This document shows positions 1 through 9,148 of a stretch of 64,000 nt of DNA, piece after piece (the first letter of the stretch is position 1; each line of letters begins with the position of its first letter). The notes beneath the pieces are model-generated. The model did no database searches. It had not been told where the DNA came from and saw only the letters and a program-made list of their open reading frames with translations. This stretch comes from an uncultured Litoreibacter sp. (GTDB lineage: Bacteria; Pseudomonadota; Alphaproteobacteria; Rhodobacterales; Rhodobacteraceae). Made by a program: the position numbers and the translations under genes. Location: NCBI GenBank assembly GCA_947494645.1, contig CANLVO010000001.1, positions 1,178,001 through 1,242,000 of the forward strand, read 5' to 3'.

Positions 1-2
1 GC

Positions 3-1049
3 GTGGTGATCGACCCTGACAACATGATTGTCGAGGCCAACACGGCGATGGAGACATTCTTGAACCTGTCGGCCCGGTCGCTGAAAACAAGGCCCGTCTG
101 GGACATGATCCACGTGGATGCGCCGCTGGATGAGGCGGTGCTGCGCATTCGGCGCGACGACGCACCCTTGTTTGTGAACAATGTCGATGTGGGATCGGGC
201 GAGCGGGCGCCGGTGCAGTGCAATATCCAGTTTTCCAACCTGATCGACCGGCCCGGATATATCCTGATCCTGATGAAGCCGCGCGAGATTGCCGACAAGA
301 TCGGGCAGGCGCTGCAAAGCAAGACCGCCGCCAAATCTGCCATTGGCATGGCCGAGATGCTGGCCCATGAGATCAAGAACCCGCTGGCGGGCATTACCGG
401 GGCCGCGCAGCTTTTGTCGATGAACCTCGAGCCTGCGGATCAGGAACTGACCGACCTGATCGTCACAGAGAGCCGCCGGATCGTGCAGTTGCTGGAACAG
501 GTGGAGCAGTTTGGCAATTTGCGCCCGCCGGAGCGCCGCGCGGTGAACCTGCATGACGTGCTGGACCGGGTGCGCAAATCAGCCGCCGTGGGCTTTGGGG
601 CGCATATGAAGATCAATGAGGATTACGACCCCTCGTTGCCCCCGACATTCGCGGACCCCGATCAGCTGGTGCAGGTGTTTTTGAACCTGCTGAAAAACGC
701 CGCTGAGGCGCAGTTGCAAGGCGGCACGATCACGGTGCGCACGTTCTATGAGCAATCTCTGAGGGTGGCGCGGCCGGATGGCACGCGGGTGTCGGTGCCG
801 CTGAACGTCGAAGTGATTGACGACGGGCCGGGCCTGCCGCCCTCCCTTGCCGGTGACGTGTTCGAGCCGTTCGTGTCGGGCCGTGAAAACGGCACCGGGC
901 TGGGGCTGGCACTGGTTTCAAAAATCGTCTCGGAGCATGACGGCTGGATCGCCGTGTCCAGCGTGCCCGGGCGAACTGTATTTCGCATTTCCCTGCCGCT
1001 CGCCCCCAAACCGACCGAGCCAGAGCAGCTTACTGAGAAGGAGAATTAG
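3..1049 (+). CDS. ntrB: Nitrogen sensor histidine kinase NtrB, cut by the left edge
   Basis: Cytoplasmic sensor kinase that phosphorylates and dephosphorylates NtrC in response to nitrogen status through PII. A PAS-type sensor segment (about residues 1-90 of the visible part) is followed by the H-box AHEIKNPLAG with the phospho-accepting His at about residue 122, an N-box region (NLLKNAAEAQ) and the ATP-binding G2 box GTGLGLALVS. The reading frame is open to the left edge and begins inside the PAS domain, so a short N-terminus is missing; the GTG at position 3 is not a credible start. The stop codon abuts the ntrC start, and an AGAAGGAG Shine-Dalgarno lies at the 3' end. In relatives a dusB (nifR3) gene usually lies just upstream. 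Confidence 0.93.
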   Translation: MVIDPDNMIVEANTAMETFLNLSARSLKTRPVWDMIHVDAPLDEAVLRIRRDDAPLFVNNVDVGSGERAPVQCNIQFSNLIDRPGYILILMKPREIADKIGQALQSKTAAKSAIGMAEMLAHEIKNPLAGITGAAQLLSMNLEPADQELTDLIVTESRRIVQLLEQVEQFGNLRPPERRAVNLHDVLDRVRKSAAVGFGAHMKINEDYDPSLPPTFADPDQLVQVFLNLLKNAAEAQLQGGTITVRTFYEQSLRVARPDGTRVSVPLNVEVIDDGPGLPPSLAGDVFEPFVSGRENGTGLGLALVSKIVSEHDGWIAVSSVPGRTVFRISLPLAPKPTEPEQLTEKEN

Positions 1050-2423
1050 ATGGACGGCACAGTTCTGGTCGCCGATGACGACCGCACCATCCGCACCGTT
1101 TTGACGCAGGCGCTGACGCGGGCCGGGTGCAAGGTCCATGCGACCTCTTCTTTGACGACGCTCATGCGCTGGGTGGGTGAAGGGAAGGGTGATCTGGTGA
1201 TCTCGGACGTGATGATGCCGGACGGCAACGGGATCGAGGCGCTGCCGGAGATCCTGCAGCTGCGGCCCGGCCTGCCGGTGATTGTGATCTCGGCTCAGAA
1301 CACGATTACCACGGCGATCGCGGCGAATGAGGCGGATGCCTACGACTACCTGCCCAAACCGTTCGACCTGCCGGACCTTATGAAACGCGCCAACCGCGCG
1401 CTGGAGCGCAAGCGCGTGATGGCCCGCAGCGTGGCGGAACCTTCGGAGGCGGCGCAAAATGGCGACGAGCTGCCCCTGATCGGGCGGACGCCTGCGATGC
1501 AGGCCCTCTATAAGCTGGTGGCGCAAGTGGTGAACACGGAGCTGGCGGTGATGATCACCGGAGAAAGCGGGACGGGCAAAAGCCTGATCGCGCGGGCGAT
1601 CCATGATTTCTCCGACCGGCGGACGTTGCCGTTCGTGACGGCGACCCCGAAGGATCTGGCGGATATTGACGGGCCAGCGGCGATTTTGAGCCGGGCCAAG
1701 GGCGGCTCGATCCTGTTTGACGAGGTCGGGGACTATGACGAGGAGGCGCAGGCGCGGCTGGTGCGGATGCTCGACAGCCTGACCGATGACGCACCGCGGA
1801 TCATGGCGTCGAGCCAGCAATCATTGAACGACAAGCTGGACCGGGGCGAGATGCGGCAGGATTTGTTTTACCGGCTCTGCGGTGTGACGCTGAACATCCC
1901 GTCGCTGCGCGAGCGGGTCGACGACATCCCGCTGCTGTCGGACCATTTTCTGGCACGGGCGGAGCGCGACGGGGCCCCGCATAAGGTGCTGAGCCGCGAG
2001 GCGCGGGAGATGATCCGCGCCTATAGCTGGCCCGGCAATGTGCGGCAGCTGGAAAACACCGTGCGCCGCCTGATTGTGACCTCGCAGGAACAAGAGATCG
2101 GCCATGCGGAAGTAGAGATGGTGCTGGGCAACCAGCCCGAGATTGAGCCTTTGATCGGGGGCGGCGATGCCGAAAAGCTGTCTGCTGCCGTGGGCAAGCA
2201 TCTTCGGCGCTACTTTGACCTGCATGGCGGCGTGTTGCCGCCGCCGGGGCTCTATGGCCGGATCCTGCGGGAGGTGGAGCTGCCTTTGCTGGAGATTGCG
2301 CTGGATGCGACTGCCGGAAATCAGGCCAAGTGCGCGGACCTTCTGGGGATCAACCGGAATACTTTGAGAAAAAAGGTTACAGATCTGGATATTCACGTGA
2401 CACGCCGCCGCAAATTGATGTAA
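1050..2423 (+). CDS. ntrC: Nitrogen response regulator NtrC, sigma-54 loop absent
   Basis: Response regulator of nitrogen assimilation genes. The receiver domain carries the acidic pocket ADDD and phospho-Asp at residue 53 (ISDVMMPDG), and the conserved Lys in LPKPF. A central AAA+ domain has Walker A GESGTGKS and Walker B ILFDEVGD. The C-terminal Fis-type helix-turn-helix is [20 protein letters not shown]. The stretch that should hold the GAFTGA loop is deleted: the chain passes from [11 protein letters not shown] directly to ILSRAKGGS. This matches what is known for Rhodobacter capsulatus NtrC, which works with housekeeping RNA polymerase instead of sigma-54. It starts directly after the ntrB stop, so the two are translationally linked. 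Confidence 0.95.
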   Translation: MDGTVLVADDDRTIRTVLTQALTRAGCKVHATSSLTTLMRWVGEGKGDLVISDVMMPDGNGIEALPEILQLRPGLPVIVISAQNTITTAIAANEADAYDYLPKPFDLPDLMKRANRALERKRVMARSVAEPSEAAQNGDELPLIGRTPAMQALYKLVAQVVNTELAVMITGESGTGKSLIARAIHDFSDRRTLPFVTATPKDLADIDGPAAILSRAKGGSILFDEVGDYDEEAQARLVRMLDSLTDDAPRIMASSQQSLNDKLDRGEMRQDLFYRLCGVTLNIPSLRERVDDIPLLSDHFLARAERDGAPHKVLSREAREMIRAYSWPGNVRQLENTVRRLIVTSQEQEIGHAEVEMVLGNQPEIEPLIGGGDAEKLSAAVGKHLRRYFDLHGGVLPPPGLYGRILREVELPLLEIALDATAGNQAKCADLLGINRNTLRKKVTDLDIHVTRRRKLM

Positions 2424-2506
2424 AAACGCCACAGTCACCGTGGCGAAAGGACAGCACTGTTGTTCAGAGATCACATCAATAAAGAGTGGCAAGTGGTGGA
2501 AAGCAG

Positions 2507-4768
2507 ATGAAAAGCAGTGCAGGGCTGGCGTCCTGGGACAGGCTGAATCAGTTAAGAAAGAAGCGCAGATTCCGTAATCTGTCGACCCTTGGACTGGTGG
2601 TCCTCGGGCCATTTCTGGCTGTCGTCACCTATCTTGGCTTTGGTCCCTTTGATCTGGACCCGACCTCGAAAGGCATCCGCTTTATCCTGCTCGCTGATCT
2701 CGTTTACGTGCTCGTTATCGCGGGTCTGGTCTTCATGACCATCGCCCGCCTGATCGTGAAACGGCGCGAGGCGGCCGCCGGCTCGCGGCTGCACTTGCGG
2801 CTGACGGGCGTGTTTACCCTGCTGGCGCTGGTCCCGACTGTGCTTGTGGCGATCTTTGCAGTTGTGACCCTGAACTTTGGCCTTGAGGGCTGGTTCTCGG
2901 ACCGGGTGCGCAATGTGGTTGGCAGCTCGCTGGCGGCGGCGCAGGCCTATGAAGGCGAGCAGCGCAACACGCTGGCCGAAGACACGCGCAGGTTGGCAGG
3001 GTACTTGAGTGTCGCCCGACAAGCCAATGTAAACATTGACGATAGAAGCCTGCCGGAAGTGCTGACGCAGGCACAGCAACAGGTGCAGCGGGGCCTGAAA
3101 GAGGCGTTCATCATCGACGGCACAGGGCAGCTGAAGGCGCGGGGCGCGCGCAGCTACCTATTTGATTTCGAGACCCCTGACGAAGAGACACTGGCCGCCG
3201 CGCGGGCGGGTGATCTGAACATCATCGAGGATTGGGTGAACAATGAATTCCGGGCCCTGCTGGCGGTGCCGGGTTTCGTGGATCGCTACCTGTATGTCTC
3301 GCGCACGGTGGATGGCGAGATCCTCGCGCTGCTGGATGACACGCAACAAAACGTGCGGCTCTATGAGCAGCTCGAGCGGGACCGGGGGCGGCTGCTGCTG
3401 GATTTCGGGCTGCTCTATCTGGGGTTTGCGCTGATCTTGATCCTCGCGGCCATGTGGCTTGGGCTGTGGTTTGCAGAGCGGCTGGCGCGGCCCGTGGGGC
3501 GCTTGGCGCAGGCGGCTCAGAAGGTTGGGGCAGGTGATCTGGATGCGCAGGTAATCCCCGCTGACAGCGGTGACGAGATTGAGCTTTTGGGCAATCTTTT
3601 CAACCAGATGACGCATCAACTTAAAGGGCAGCGGGCGACGCTTCTGGAGAACACTGCGCAGATTGAGCGGCGCAGGCGGTTGTTTGATTCCGTGCTGTCC
3701 TCTGTCACGGCGGGCGTGATTGGTCTGGACGCTGCGGGTCAGGTGACGATCCTGAACCGATCTGCCCGGCGGATGTTGGATTTGGGTGAGGATGATCACA
3801 CAGGTACACAGCTTGGCGACGTAGCACCGGAATTCGTGACGCTGTTGGAGCGGTTGCAAGAGACCCGTACCGAGACCGCGCAGATGGAGATCAAGGTGAC
3901 CCGGCGCGGGCAGTTGGAAAGCCTGTTGGTGCGGATGGCCACCCGGCTGCGCCAGGACGGCACGCCCGAGGGGTTTGTTGTGGCCTTTGACGATGTGACC
4001 GATCTGGTTTCGGCCCAGAAAATGGCCGCTTGGGGCGATGTGGCACGCCGGATCGCGCATGAGATCAAGAACCCGCTGACGCCTATTCAACTGGCCGCCG
4101 AGCGGTTGAAGCGCAAGTTCACCCCATTGGCGGGCGACGAGCTGGACGCGCTGGAGCAATATACGGATGTGATCGTGCGCAAGACCGGGGATCTGCGCCG
4201 CATCGTTGACGAGTTCTCGAAATTCGCGCGGATGCCGGAGCCTGAGATGCGCAAGGCGGACCTGATGGATCTGGTGCGCGACGCGGTGGTATTGCAGCAA
4301 GCGGGCCAGCCGGAGGTGGAGATCACGCTGGAGGCGTCTGCACAGCATCTGGAAACCGAGTTGGACCAGACCATGATTGGCCAAGCGCTGACCAACCTGA
4401 TCAAGAACGCAGGCGAAGCGATTGAAACCTATCGTGAAAAGGGCGCGCCGGATGGGTTCAAACCGCAAATACGCGTTGTCGTCGATGGGCGCGGAGAGAC
4501 AGCGTTGTTGACGATTTCAGATAACGGGATCGGGCTGCCGGAAGACCGCGCCCGCCTGTTTGAACCTTACGTGACAACCCGCGACGAGGGCACCGGCCTT
4601 GGCCTGCCTATCGTGCGCAAGATCATTGAAGAGCATGGCGGCACCTTGTCGCTAAAAACCGCAGACCCGTTCGACGGGAGCGACCACCGAGGCGCGCAGG
4701 CAGAGATCATCTTGCCGCTTCTGGGGGACGTGTCCCGCAGCAAAACCGTGGCCCGAGCCGCGGAGTAA
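2507..4768 (+). CDS. ntrY: Membrane nitrogen sensor histidine kinase NtrY
   Basis: Sensor kinase partner of NtrX. The N-terminus has transmembrane segments (about residues 25-45, 55-75 and 95-120), a periplasmic stretch of about 150 residues, another transmembrane helix near residue 310, then HAMP (ARPVGRLAQAAQKVGAGDLD), PAS, H-box RIAHEIKNPLTP and a C-terminal HATPase domain with GTGLGLPIVRKI. About 754 residues, normal for the family. I chose the ATG at 2507 because GGTGGA lies about 7 bases upstream; a GTG at 2486 is in frame and would add seven residues. It follows ntrC by an 80-bp gap and precedes ntrX by 20 bp, so ntrYX is one unit. Confidence 0.94.
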   Translation: MKSSAGLASWDRLNQLRKKRRFRNLSTLGLVVLGPFLAVVTYLGFGPFDLDPTSKGIRFILLADLVYVLVIAGLVFMTIARLIVKRREAAAGSRLHLRLTGVFTLLALVPTVLVAIFAVVTLNFGLEGWFSDRVRNVVGSSLAAAQAYEGEQRNTLAEDTRRLAGYLSVARQANVNIDDRSLPEVLTQAQQQVQRGLKEAFIIDGTGQLKARGARSYLFDFETPDEETLAAARAGDLNIIEDWVNNEFRALLAVPGFVDRYLYVSRTVDGEILALLDDTQQNVRLYEQLERDRGRLLLDFGLLYLGFALILILAAMWLGLWFAERLARPVGRLAQAAQKVGAGDLDAQVIPADSGDEIELLGNLFNQMTHQLKGQRATLLENTAQIERRRRLFDSVLSSVTAGVIGLDAAGQVTILNRSARRMLDLGEDDHTGTQLGDVAPEFVTLLERLQETRTETAQMEIKVTRRGQLESLLVRMATRLRQDGTPEGFVVAFDDVTDLVSAQKMAAWGDVARRIAHEIKNPLTPIQLAAERLKRKFTPLAGDELDALEQYTDVIVRKTGDLRRIVDEFSKFARMPEPEMRKADLMDLVRDAVVLQQAGQPEVEITLEASAQHLETELDQTMIGQALTNLIKNAGEAIETYREKGAPDGFKPQIRVVVDGRGETALLTISDNGIGLPEDRARLFEPYVTTRDEGTGLGLPIVRKIIEEHGGTLSLKTADPFDGSDHRGAQAEIILPLLGDVSRSKTVARAAE

Positions 4769-4788
4769 AATCAAGAGGAGCAGACCCC

Positions 4789-6207
4789 ATGAGTGACATT
4801 CTAATCGTTGATGACGAGCGCGACATCCGAGAGCTGATCTCGGACATTCTGAAGGACGAGGGGTTCAGCACGCGGCTGGCAGGCACCTCAGAGGAATGTA
4901 TGGAGGAGCTGAACAAGGAGCCTCCGGGGCTGATGATTTTGGACATCTGGCTGAAGGACAGCGCGATGGACGGGATCGACATCCTGAAACATGTCAAACG
5001 CGACACGCCGGAAATACCGGTGGTGATCATCTCGGGCCACGGCAATATCGAGATCGCAGTCGCGGCCATCAAGCAAGGCGCCTACGACTTCATCGAGAAG
5101 CCGTTTAACATTGACCAGCTGATGGTGGTGATCACCCGCGCGATGGAGGCCTCAAGGCTGCGGGCAGAGAACGTGCAGCTGAAACGCGGCGACGTGGCCA
5201 ACACCGAAATGATCGGCGAAAGCGCCGCGTTCCGCACGTTGCACAGCCAGCTTGAGAAGGTGACGAATTCCAACGGGCGGGTGATGCTGACCGGGCCTGC
5301 GGGCTCGGGCAAGGACGTCGCGGCGCGGTATATTCACGCCAATTCGAACCGCGCCTCGGCGGCATTTGTGACGGTGAACTGCGCCACCATGGAGCCTGAC
5401 CGTATGGAAGAGCTGCTCTTTGGCCGGGAGAGCCCGGAGCGTGGCGTAGAGCCGGGGTTGCTGGAACAGGCGCATGGCGGCGTGGTGTTCTTTGACGAGG
5501 TGGCGGATATGCCGCTGGGCACGCAGTCGAAGATCCTCCGCGTGCTGGTCGAGCAAAGCTTCCAGCGGGTTGGCGGCAACGACAAGGTGAAGGTGGACCT
5601 GCGGGTGATCTCTTCGACCAACAAGGATTTGGCGGAGGAAATCCGCGAAGGCCGGTTCCGCGAGGAGCTGTATCACCGCCTGAACGTGGTGCCGATCCAT
5701 GTGCCATCGCTGGAAGAGCGCCGCGAGGACATCCCATCGCTAGGCGATTTCTTTGTGGAAGCGTTCAACAAGGTGCAGGGCCTGCCTTTGCGCAAGATTT
5801 CCGAGGACGCGGCCGCGCTGCTGCAGACCATGTCGTGGCCGGGCAACATCCGTCAGTTGAAAAACGTGATGGAGCGCGTGCTGATCCTGGGGCCAAGCTC
5901 CGGCGACATTGAAGCCAAGGAACTGCCGGATCTGGAAGCGGGCGAGGAGCAATCCGACGGCCTGAAAATCGGCGGCACGCTGGCGACACTGCCGCTGCGC
6001 GAGGCGCGTGAACTGTTTGAGCGCGAATATCTGATGACGCAGATCAACCGCTTCGGCGGCAATATCTCCCGGACGGCGGCCTTTGTCGGCATGGAGCGCT
6101 CTGCTTTGCACCGCAAGCTGAAATCGCTGGGGGTTGTGACCTCGAACAAGGCAGGCGCCCGGATCGCCGAGGTGCAGGACGAGCTGGAGAATGCGGGGGG
6201 CGAGTGA
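4789..6207 (+). CDS. ntrX: Nitrogen/redox response regulator NtrX
   Basis: NtrC-family response regulator paired with NtrY. The receiver domain carries VDDE and phospho-Asp at about residue 52 (MILDIW), with the conserved Lys in IEKPF. AAA+ domain: Walker A GPAGSGKD, Walker B VVFFDEVAD, and the arginine-rich sensor region SWPGNIRQLKNV. C-terminal Fis-type HTH NISRTAAFVGMERSALHRKL. GAFTGA is not present; the corresponding segment reads FGRESPERGVEPG, so sigma-54 engagement is unlikely. Family members are linked to nitrogen, respiration and cell-envelope control in alphaproteobacteria. A Shine-Dalgarno AGAGGAG lies upstream of the ATG. Downstream, a convergent TPR gene begins 12 bp away. Confidence 0.94.
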   Translation: MSDILIVDDERDIRELISDILKDEGFSTRLAGTSEECMEELNKEPPGLMILDIWLKDSAMDGIDILKHVKRDTPEIPVVIISGHGNIEIAVAAIKQGAYDFIEKPFNIDQLMVVITRAMEASRLRAENVQLKRGDVANTEMIGESAAFRTLHSQLEKVTNSNGRVMLTGPAGSGKDVAARYIHANSNRASAAFVTVNCATMEPDRMEELLFGRESPERGVEPGLLEQAHGGVVFFDEVADMPLGTQSKILRVLVEQSFQRVGGNDKVKVDLRVISSTNKDLAEEIREGRFREELYHRLNVVPIHVPSLEERREDIPSLGDFFVEAFNKVQGLPLRKISEDAAALLQTMSWPGNIRQLKNVMERVLILGPSSGDIEAKELPDLEAGEEQSDGLKIGGTLATLPLREARELFEREYLMTQINRFGGNISRTAAFVGMERSALHRKLKSLGVVTSNKAGARIAEVQDELENAGGE

Positions 6208-6219
6208 GAGAGGCGGGCG

Positions 6220-7638
6220 CTAGGCCTGCGGGGCCTTCGCGCGCCCTTCTCTGCTGAAGCGGATCAACTCGTCAGTGACCCGTCGGTCGTAGTGGCCATC
6301 CGGCAGGATCTGGGCCTGCCGCTCGGCCAGCGGCTCGAGAATAGCGAGCGCCTCGTCAAAGCGGCCGACATTGCCAAGGCACTTACCGACAACCCGTTGT
6401 GCAGTCAGAAAATTGACGTTGGTCGGGAGCATGTCTTTCCTGTGGTTCGCCAGCGATTTTTCAGCAAAGTCCAAGGCCTCTTCCGAGCGCCCAAGCCCTG
6501 TAAGCATTTCGGACACTTTGTTCTGTGGGGTGCCAAGCTCAGACCCGGTTGCGCCAATCTCCTCAAGGCGATTGCAAATCTCGATCCCTTCATCGCCCAG
6601 GGCGGGATCCTGTTCCAGCCGCGAACGAGGATCAAGCAATTGCAGACGGGACACCAGTTGCATCTTCTCAGGGGCACGGTCTCGGAGTCTTTCGACTTTC
6701 TTCGCCGCGACTTTTGCAGCTTTCTGGAAATCTTTTTGCACTATGCTGGTGATGATGGAGACATTTGCCGCGTTGCTGAACAGCCAATCGAATTCGGCCA
6801 TAGGTGAACCCGGGGTGAAAGGCGGGATGGCGGCGATTACCTTGTCGACCTGATCTGCGGCATCCTCGGTCTTGCCATTGTAGAACATCGCATCTGCAAC
6901 GTAATAGTCGCCATCAAGCGCCTGAACGGAGCCCGCCGGGAAAAGACGTTTGGCCAGACGGGCAAGGGCCTGCGCGGTTTCGACATAGATTAGAACATTG
7001 CCGGTATCGCGCTGCTTCTGGGTCAGCCCGCGCAACACGTGATATTCGTCGAAGGCGGCCTGCGCCGGGTCGGAGTTTTCCTTGATCTTGACCTGTGCAC
7101 CAGCGGCGGACACAGCGACGGCCTGCTTCAGCTCGGGTATGATTTGAGCCAGACGTTCATTGTCCGGATCGCTCAGTCGGGCCGCTTGAGCGAAGGCAAG
7201 GGCATTAGCGTAGCTGAGGCCACCATCCTTGGCGGCGTTGGCAATCTCGGCACTCATGCGCAGGCTGTAGGCCCGGGACAGGCCTTTGGCATGGAAGTCC
7301 AGATAGCGCTCTGACTGGGTAGCGGCAGGGCCCACATTGCCATCGCGCTCGGCATGACGGACAGAGGAGAAAAACGTGTCCGGCGCGTTTTGCTCCAGCG
7401 TGGCGACCCGCTTGGCTTCTGTCTCGACCTTTTCCTTCAGGGTTTTGTTTTCCAGCTGCAAGCTGTCGCGCGTCTCGATCGCCGCATTGTAGCGTTTTCG
7501 CGCCGCCCGTCGGGTGAAGCCGTAAACCGTGCCCAACATACCTAAAAGCGGCAAGAGAACCGATAGGATGAAGGCTAATTCGCCAGCGGGACCCTGTGCC
7601 TCGAATGAGGTGAGGACTTCGCGCATCCATTGAAACAT
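6220..7638 (-). CDS. Membrane-anchored TPR-repeat protein of unknown function
   Basis: A 472-residue protein not assigned to a named family. A hydrophobic helix at about residues 20-42 (ELAFILSVLLPLLGML) is followed by a basic stretch (RRAARKRY) and a heptad-like coiled coil (about 45-85). The rest is alanine-rich helical repeats with TPR/Sel1-like pairs, clearest at residues 390-455 (GRSEEALDFAEKSLANH, then GRFDEALAILEPL). It probably sits in the inner membrane with a large cytoplasmic protein-binding domain. It runs opposite to ntrX and trkA and interrupts an order that I recall as adjacent in several relatives. Its start faces trkA across a 97-bp shared upstream region. Function unknown. 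Confidence 0.8.
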   Translation of the reverse strand: MFQWMREVLTSFEAQGPAGELAFILSVLLPLLGMLGTVYGFTRRAARKRYNAAIETRDSLQLENKTLKEKVETEAKRVATLEQNAPDTFFSSVRHAERDGNVGPAATQSERYLDFHAKGLSRAYSLRMSAEIANAAKDGGLSYANALAFAQAARLSDPDNERLAQIIPELKQAVAVSAAGAQVKIKENSDPAQAAFDEYHVLRGLTQKQRDTGNVLIYVETAQALARLAKRLFPAGSVQALDGDYYVADAMFYNGKTEDAADQVDKVIAAIPPFTPGSPMAEFDWLFSNAANVSIITSIVQKDFQKAAKVAAKKVERLRDRAPEKMQLVSRLQLLDPRSRLEQDPALGDEGIEICNRLEEIGATGSELGTPQNKVSEMLTGLGRSEEALDFAEKSLANHRKDMLPTNVNFLTAQRVVGKCLGNVGRFDEALAILEPLAERQAQILPDGHYDRRVTDELIRFSREGRAKAPQA

Positions 7639-7735
7639 AATACGTCACCAAAACAAGCAGACCCGCAGCGCGGTAATGCTTTTATATTAGCATCGCTTGA
7701 GGCATAGAAGTCCATATGGAAACGGGATGTAGCCG
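7639..7735. promoter_or_regulatory. Divergent promoter region with ATGCT/AGCAT inverted repeat
   Basis: The 97 bp between the divergent TPR gene and trkA must hold promoters for both. It contains an inverted repeat, ATGCT at 7676-7680 and AGCAT at 7689-7693, separated by the AT-only spacer TTTATATT. The palindrome could be an operator or the AT-rich core of a promoter. No regulator is assigned. Confidence 0.4.
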
Positions 7736-9112
7736 ATGAAGGTCATTATCTGCGGCGCGGGGCAGGTGGGGTGGCAGATTGCCCGCCATTTGTCCGGCGA
7801 AAACAACAGCGTGACGGTGGTCGATAACAACCCCGATCTGGTGGCGCGGGCCACGGAGACGCTGGACGTTCAAGGCATCACCGGCAATGCCAGCTACCCC
7901 GACATTCTGGACGCGGCGGGTGCGCGGGATGCGGATATGATTATCGCGGCCACGTTCTCGGACGAGGTCAATATGGTGACCTGCCAGGTGGCCCATTCGG
8001 TGTTCTCTGTGCCGCGCAAGATCGCCCGGTTGAGGGCGCAATCCTATTTGACGGCGATTTACTCGGACCTGTATCGCCGGGACCATTTGCCGATCGACGT
8101 GGTGATTTCGCCCGAGCGCGAAGTGGCGGAGGCCGCGTTGCGGCGCCTCGCGAGCCCGGCGGCATTTGACACGGAGAGCTTTCTGAGCGGGCAAATGCAG
8201 CTGTTGGGCATTCGGTTGGCAGAAGACTGCCCGGTGCTGAACACGCCGCTGCGGCAGTTGACGGACCTGTTTTCAACCCTGCGAGCCACTGTTGTGGGCG
8301 TCAGGCGCAAGCGCAGCCTGTTTGCGCCCAGCGCGGGGGACCAGCTTTTCGCAGATGACGAGATTTATCTGGCGACACACACCGACGACGTGGCACGCGC
8401 CATGGAAATCTTCGGCAAGGCGCAGAAAAAGCAGGAACGTGTTGTGATCCTTGGTGGCGGCAATGTCGGGCTGGCCGTGGCGCGGGCGCTGGAAGCCCGC
8501 ACGGAGCGGATCCGGGCCAAGGTGATTGAAAAGAACCGCCGTTGTGCCGAACTGGCAGCGGATGCGCTGGAGCGCACGATTGTTCTGAACGGCGACGGCC
8601 TGAATGCGGATTTGCTGCATGAAGCGAATATCGCACGGGCTGATGCGGTGCTGGCCGTGACAGATGACGACAAGACCAACCTGCTGGCGGCTGTGCGGGC
8701 CAAGGCGGAAGGCTGCCCGATGGCGATTTGTCTGATCAATGACCCGACGCTGATCCCGCTGATGGAGCCTTTGGGTATTGATGCCTATATCAACCCACGG
8801 GCGACCACGGTGTCCTCGATCTTGCGCCATGTGCGCCATGGACGGGTGCGCCAGATCTATTCCATTGGCGACGCCGAGGCAGAGGTGATCGAGGCGCAGG
8901 TGATGTCGACTTCGCCCATCACGGGCCAGAAGATCAGCGACATTTCCTTCCCCGAAGGCGTGCTGGTCGGCGCCATCCAGAAAGGCCAGAAGGTGATCCG
9001 CCCGACGGGCGACACCCGTGTCGAAGAGGGCGACGTGATCGTTATTTTCGCGCTCGCGCAAGACGTCCCAGAGGTGGAGCGACTGTTGCAGGTCTCCATC
9101 ACGTTCTTCTAG
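7736..9112 (+). CDS. trkA: Trk system potassium uptake regulator TrkA
   Basis: Peripheral cytoplasmic NAD-binding subunit that gates the TrkH potassium channel. Two tandem RCK modules are visible: the first Rossmann motif GAGQVGWQIA at the N-terminus and the second GGGNVGLAVA at about residue 240, each followed by a RCK-C/TrkA-C domain. At 458 residues it is the normal two-copy TrkA length. It lies 36 bp upstream of trkH on the same strand, forming one operon. In relatives trkA commonly follows ntrX, which supports co-inheritance of this block. Confidence 0.95.
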   Translation: MKVIICGAGQVGWQIARHLSGENNSVTVVDNNPDLVARATETLDVQGITGNASYPDILDAAGARDADMIIAATFSDEVNMVTCQVAHSVFSVPRKIARLRAQSYLTAIYSDLYRRDHLPIDVVISPEREVAEAALRRLASPAAFDTESFLSGQMQLLGIRLAEDCPVLNTPLRQLTDLFSTLRATVVGVRRKRSLFAPSAGDQLFADDEIYLATHTDDVARAMEIFGKAQKKQERVVILGGGNVGLAVARALEARTERIRAKVIEKNRRCAELAADALERTIVLNGDGLNADLLHEANIARADAVLAVTDDDKTNLLAAVRAKAEGCPMAICLINDPTLIPLMEPLGIDAYINPRATTVSSILRHVRHGRVRQIYSIGDAEAEVIEAQVMSTSPITGQKISDISFPEGVLVGAIQKGQKVIRPTGDTRVEEGDVIVIFALAQDVPEVERLLQVSITFF

Positions 9113-9148
9113 GTGGCAGGTCTTGTCCCTCTGCAGGGCGTCTGAGCC

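Noticed and set aside
918-1820. 300-residue minus-strand ORF
   Set aside because: Lies wholly inside ntrB/ntrC, is rich in Arg, His and Gln as expected from the complement of GC-rich coding DNA, and has no family pattern.
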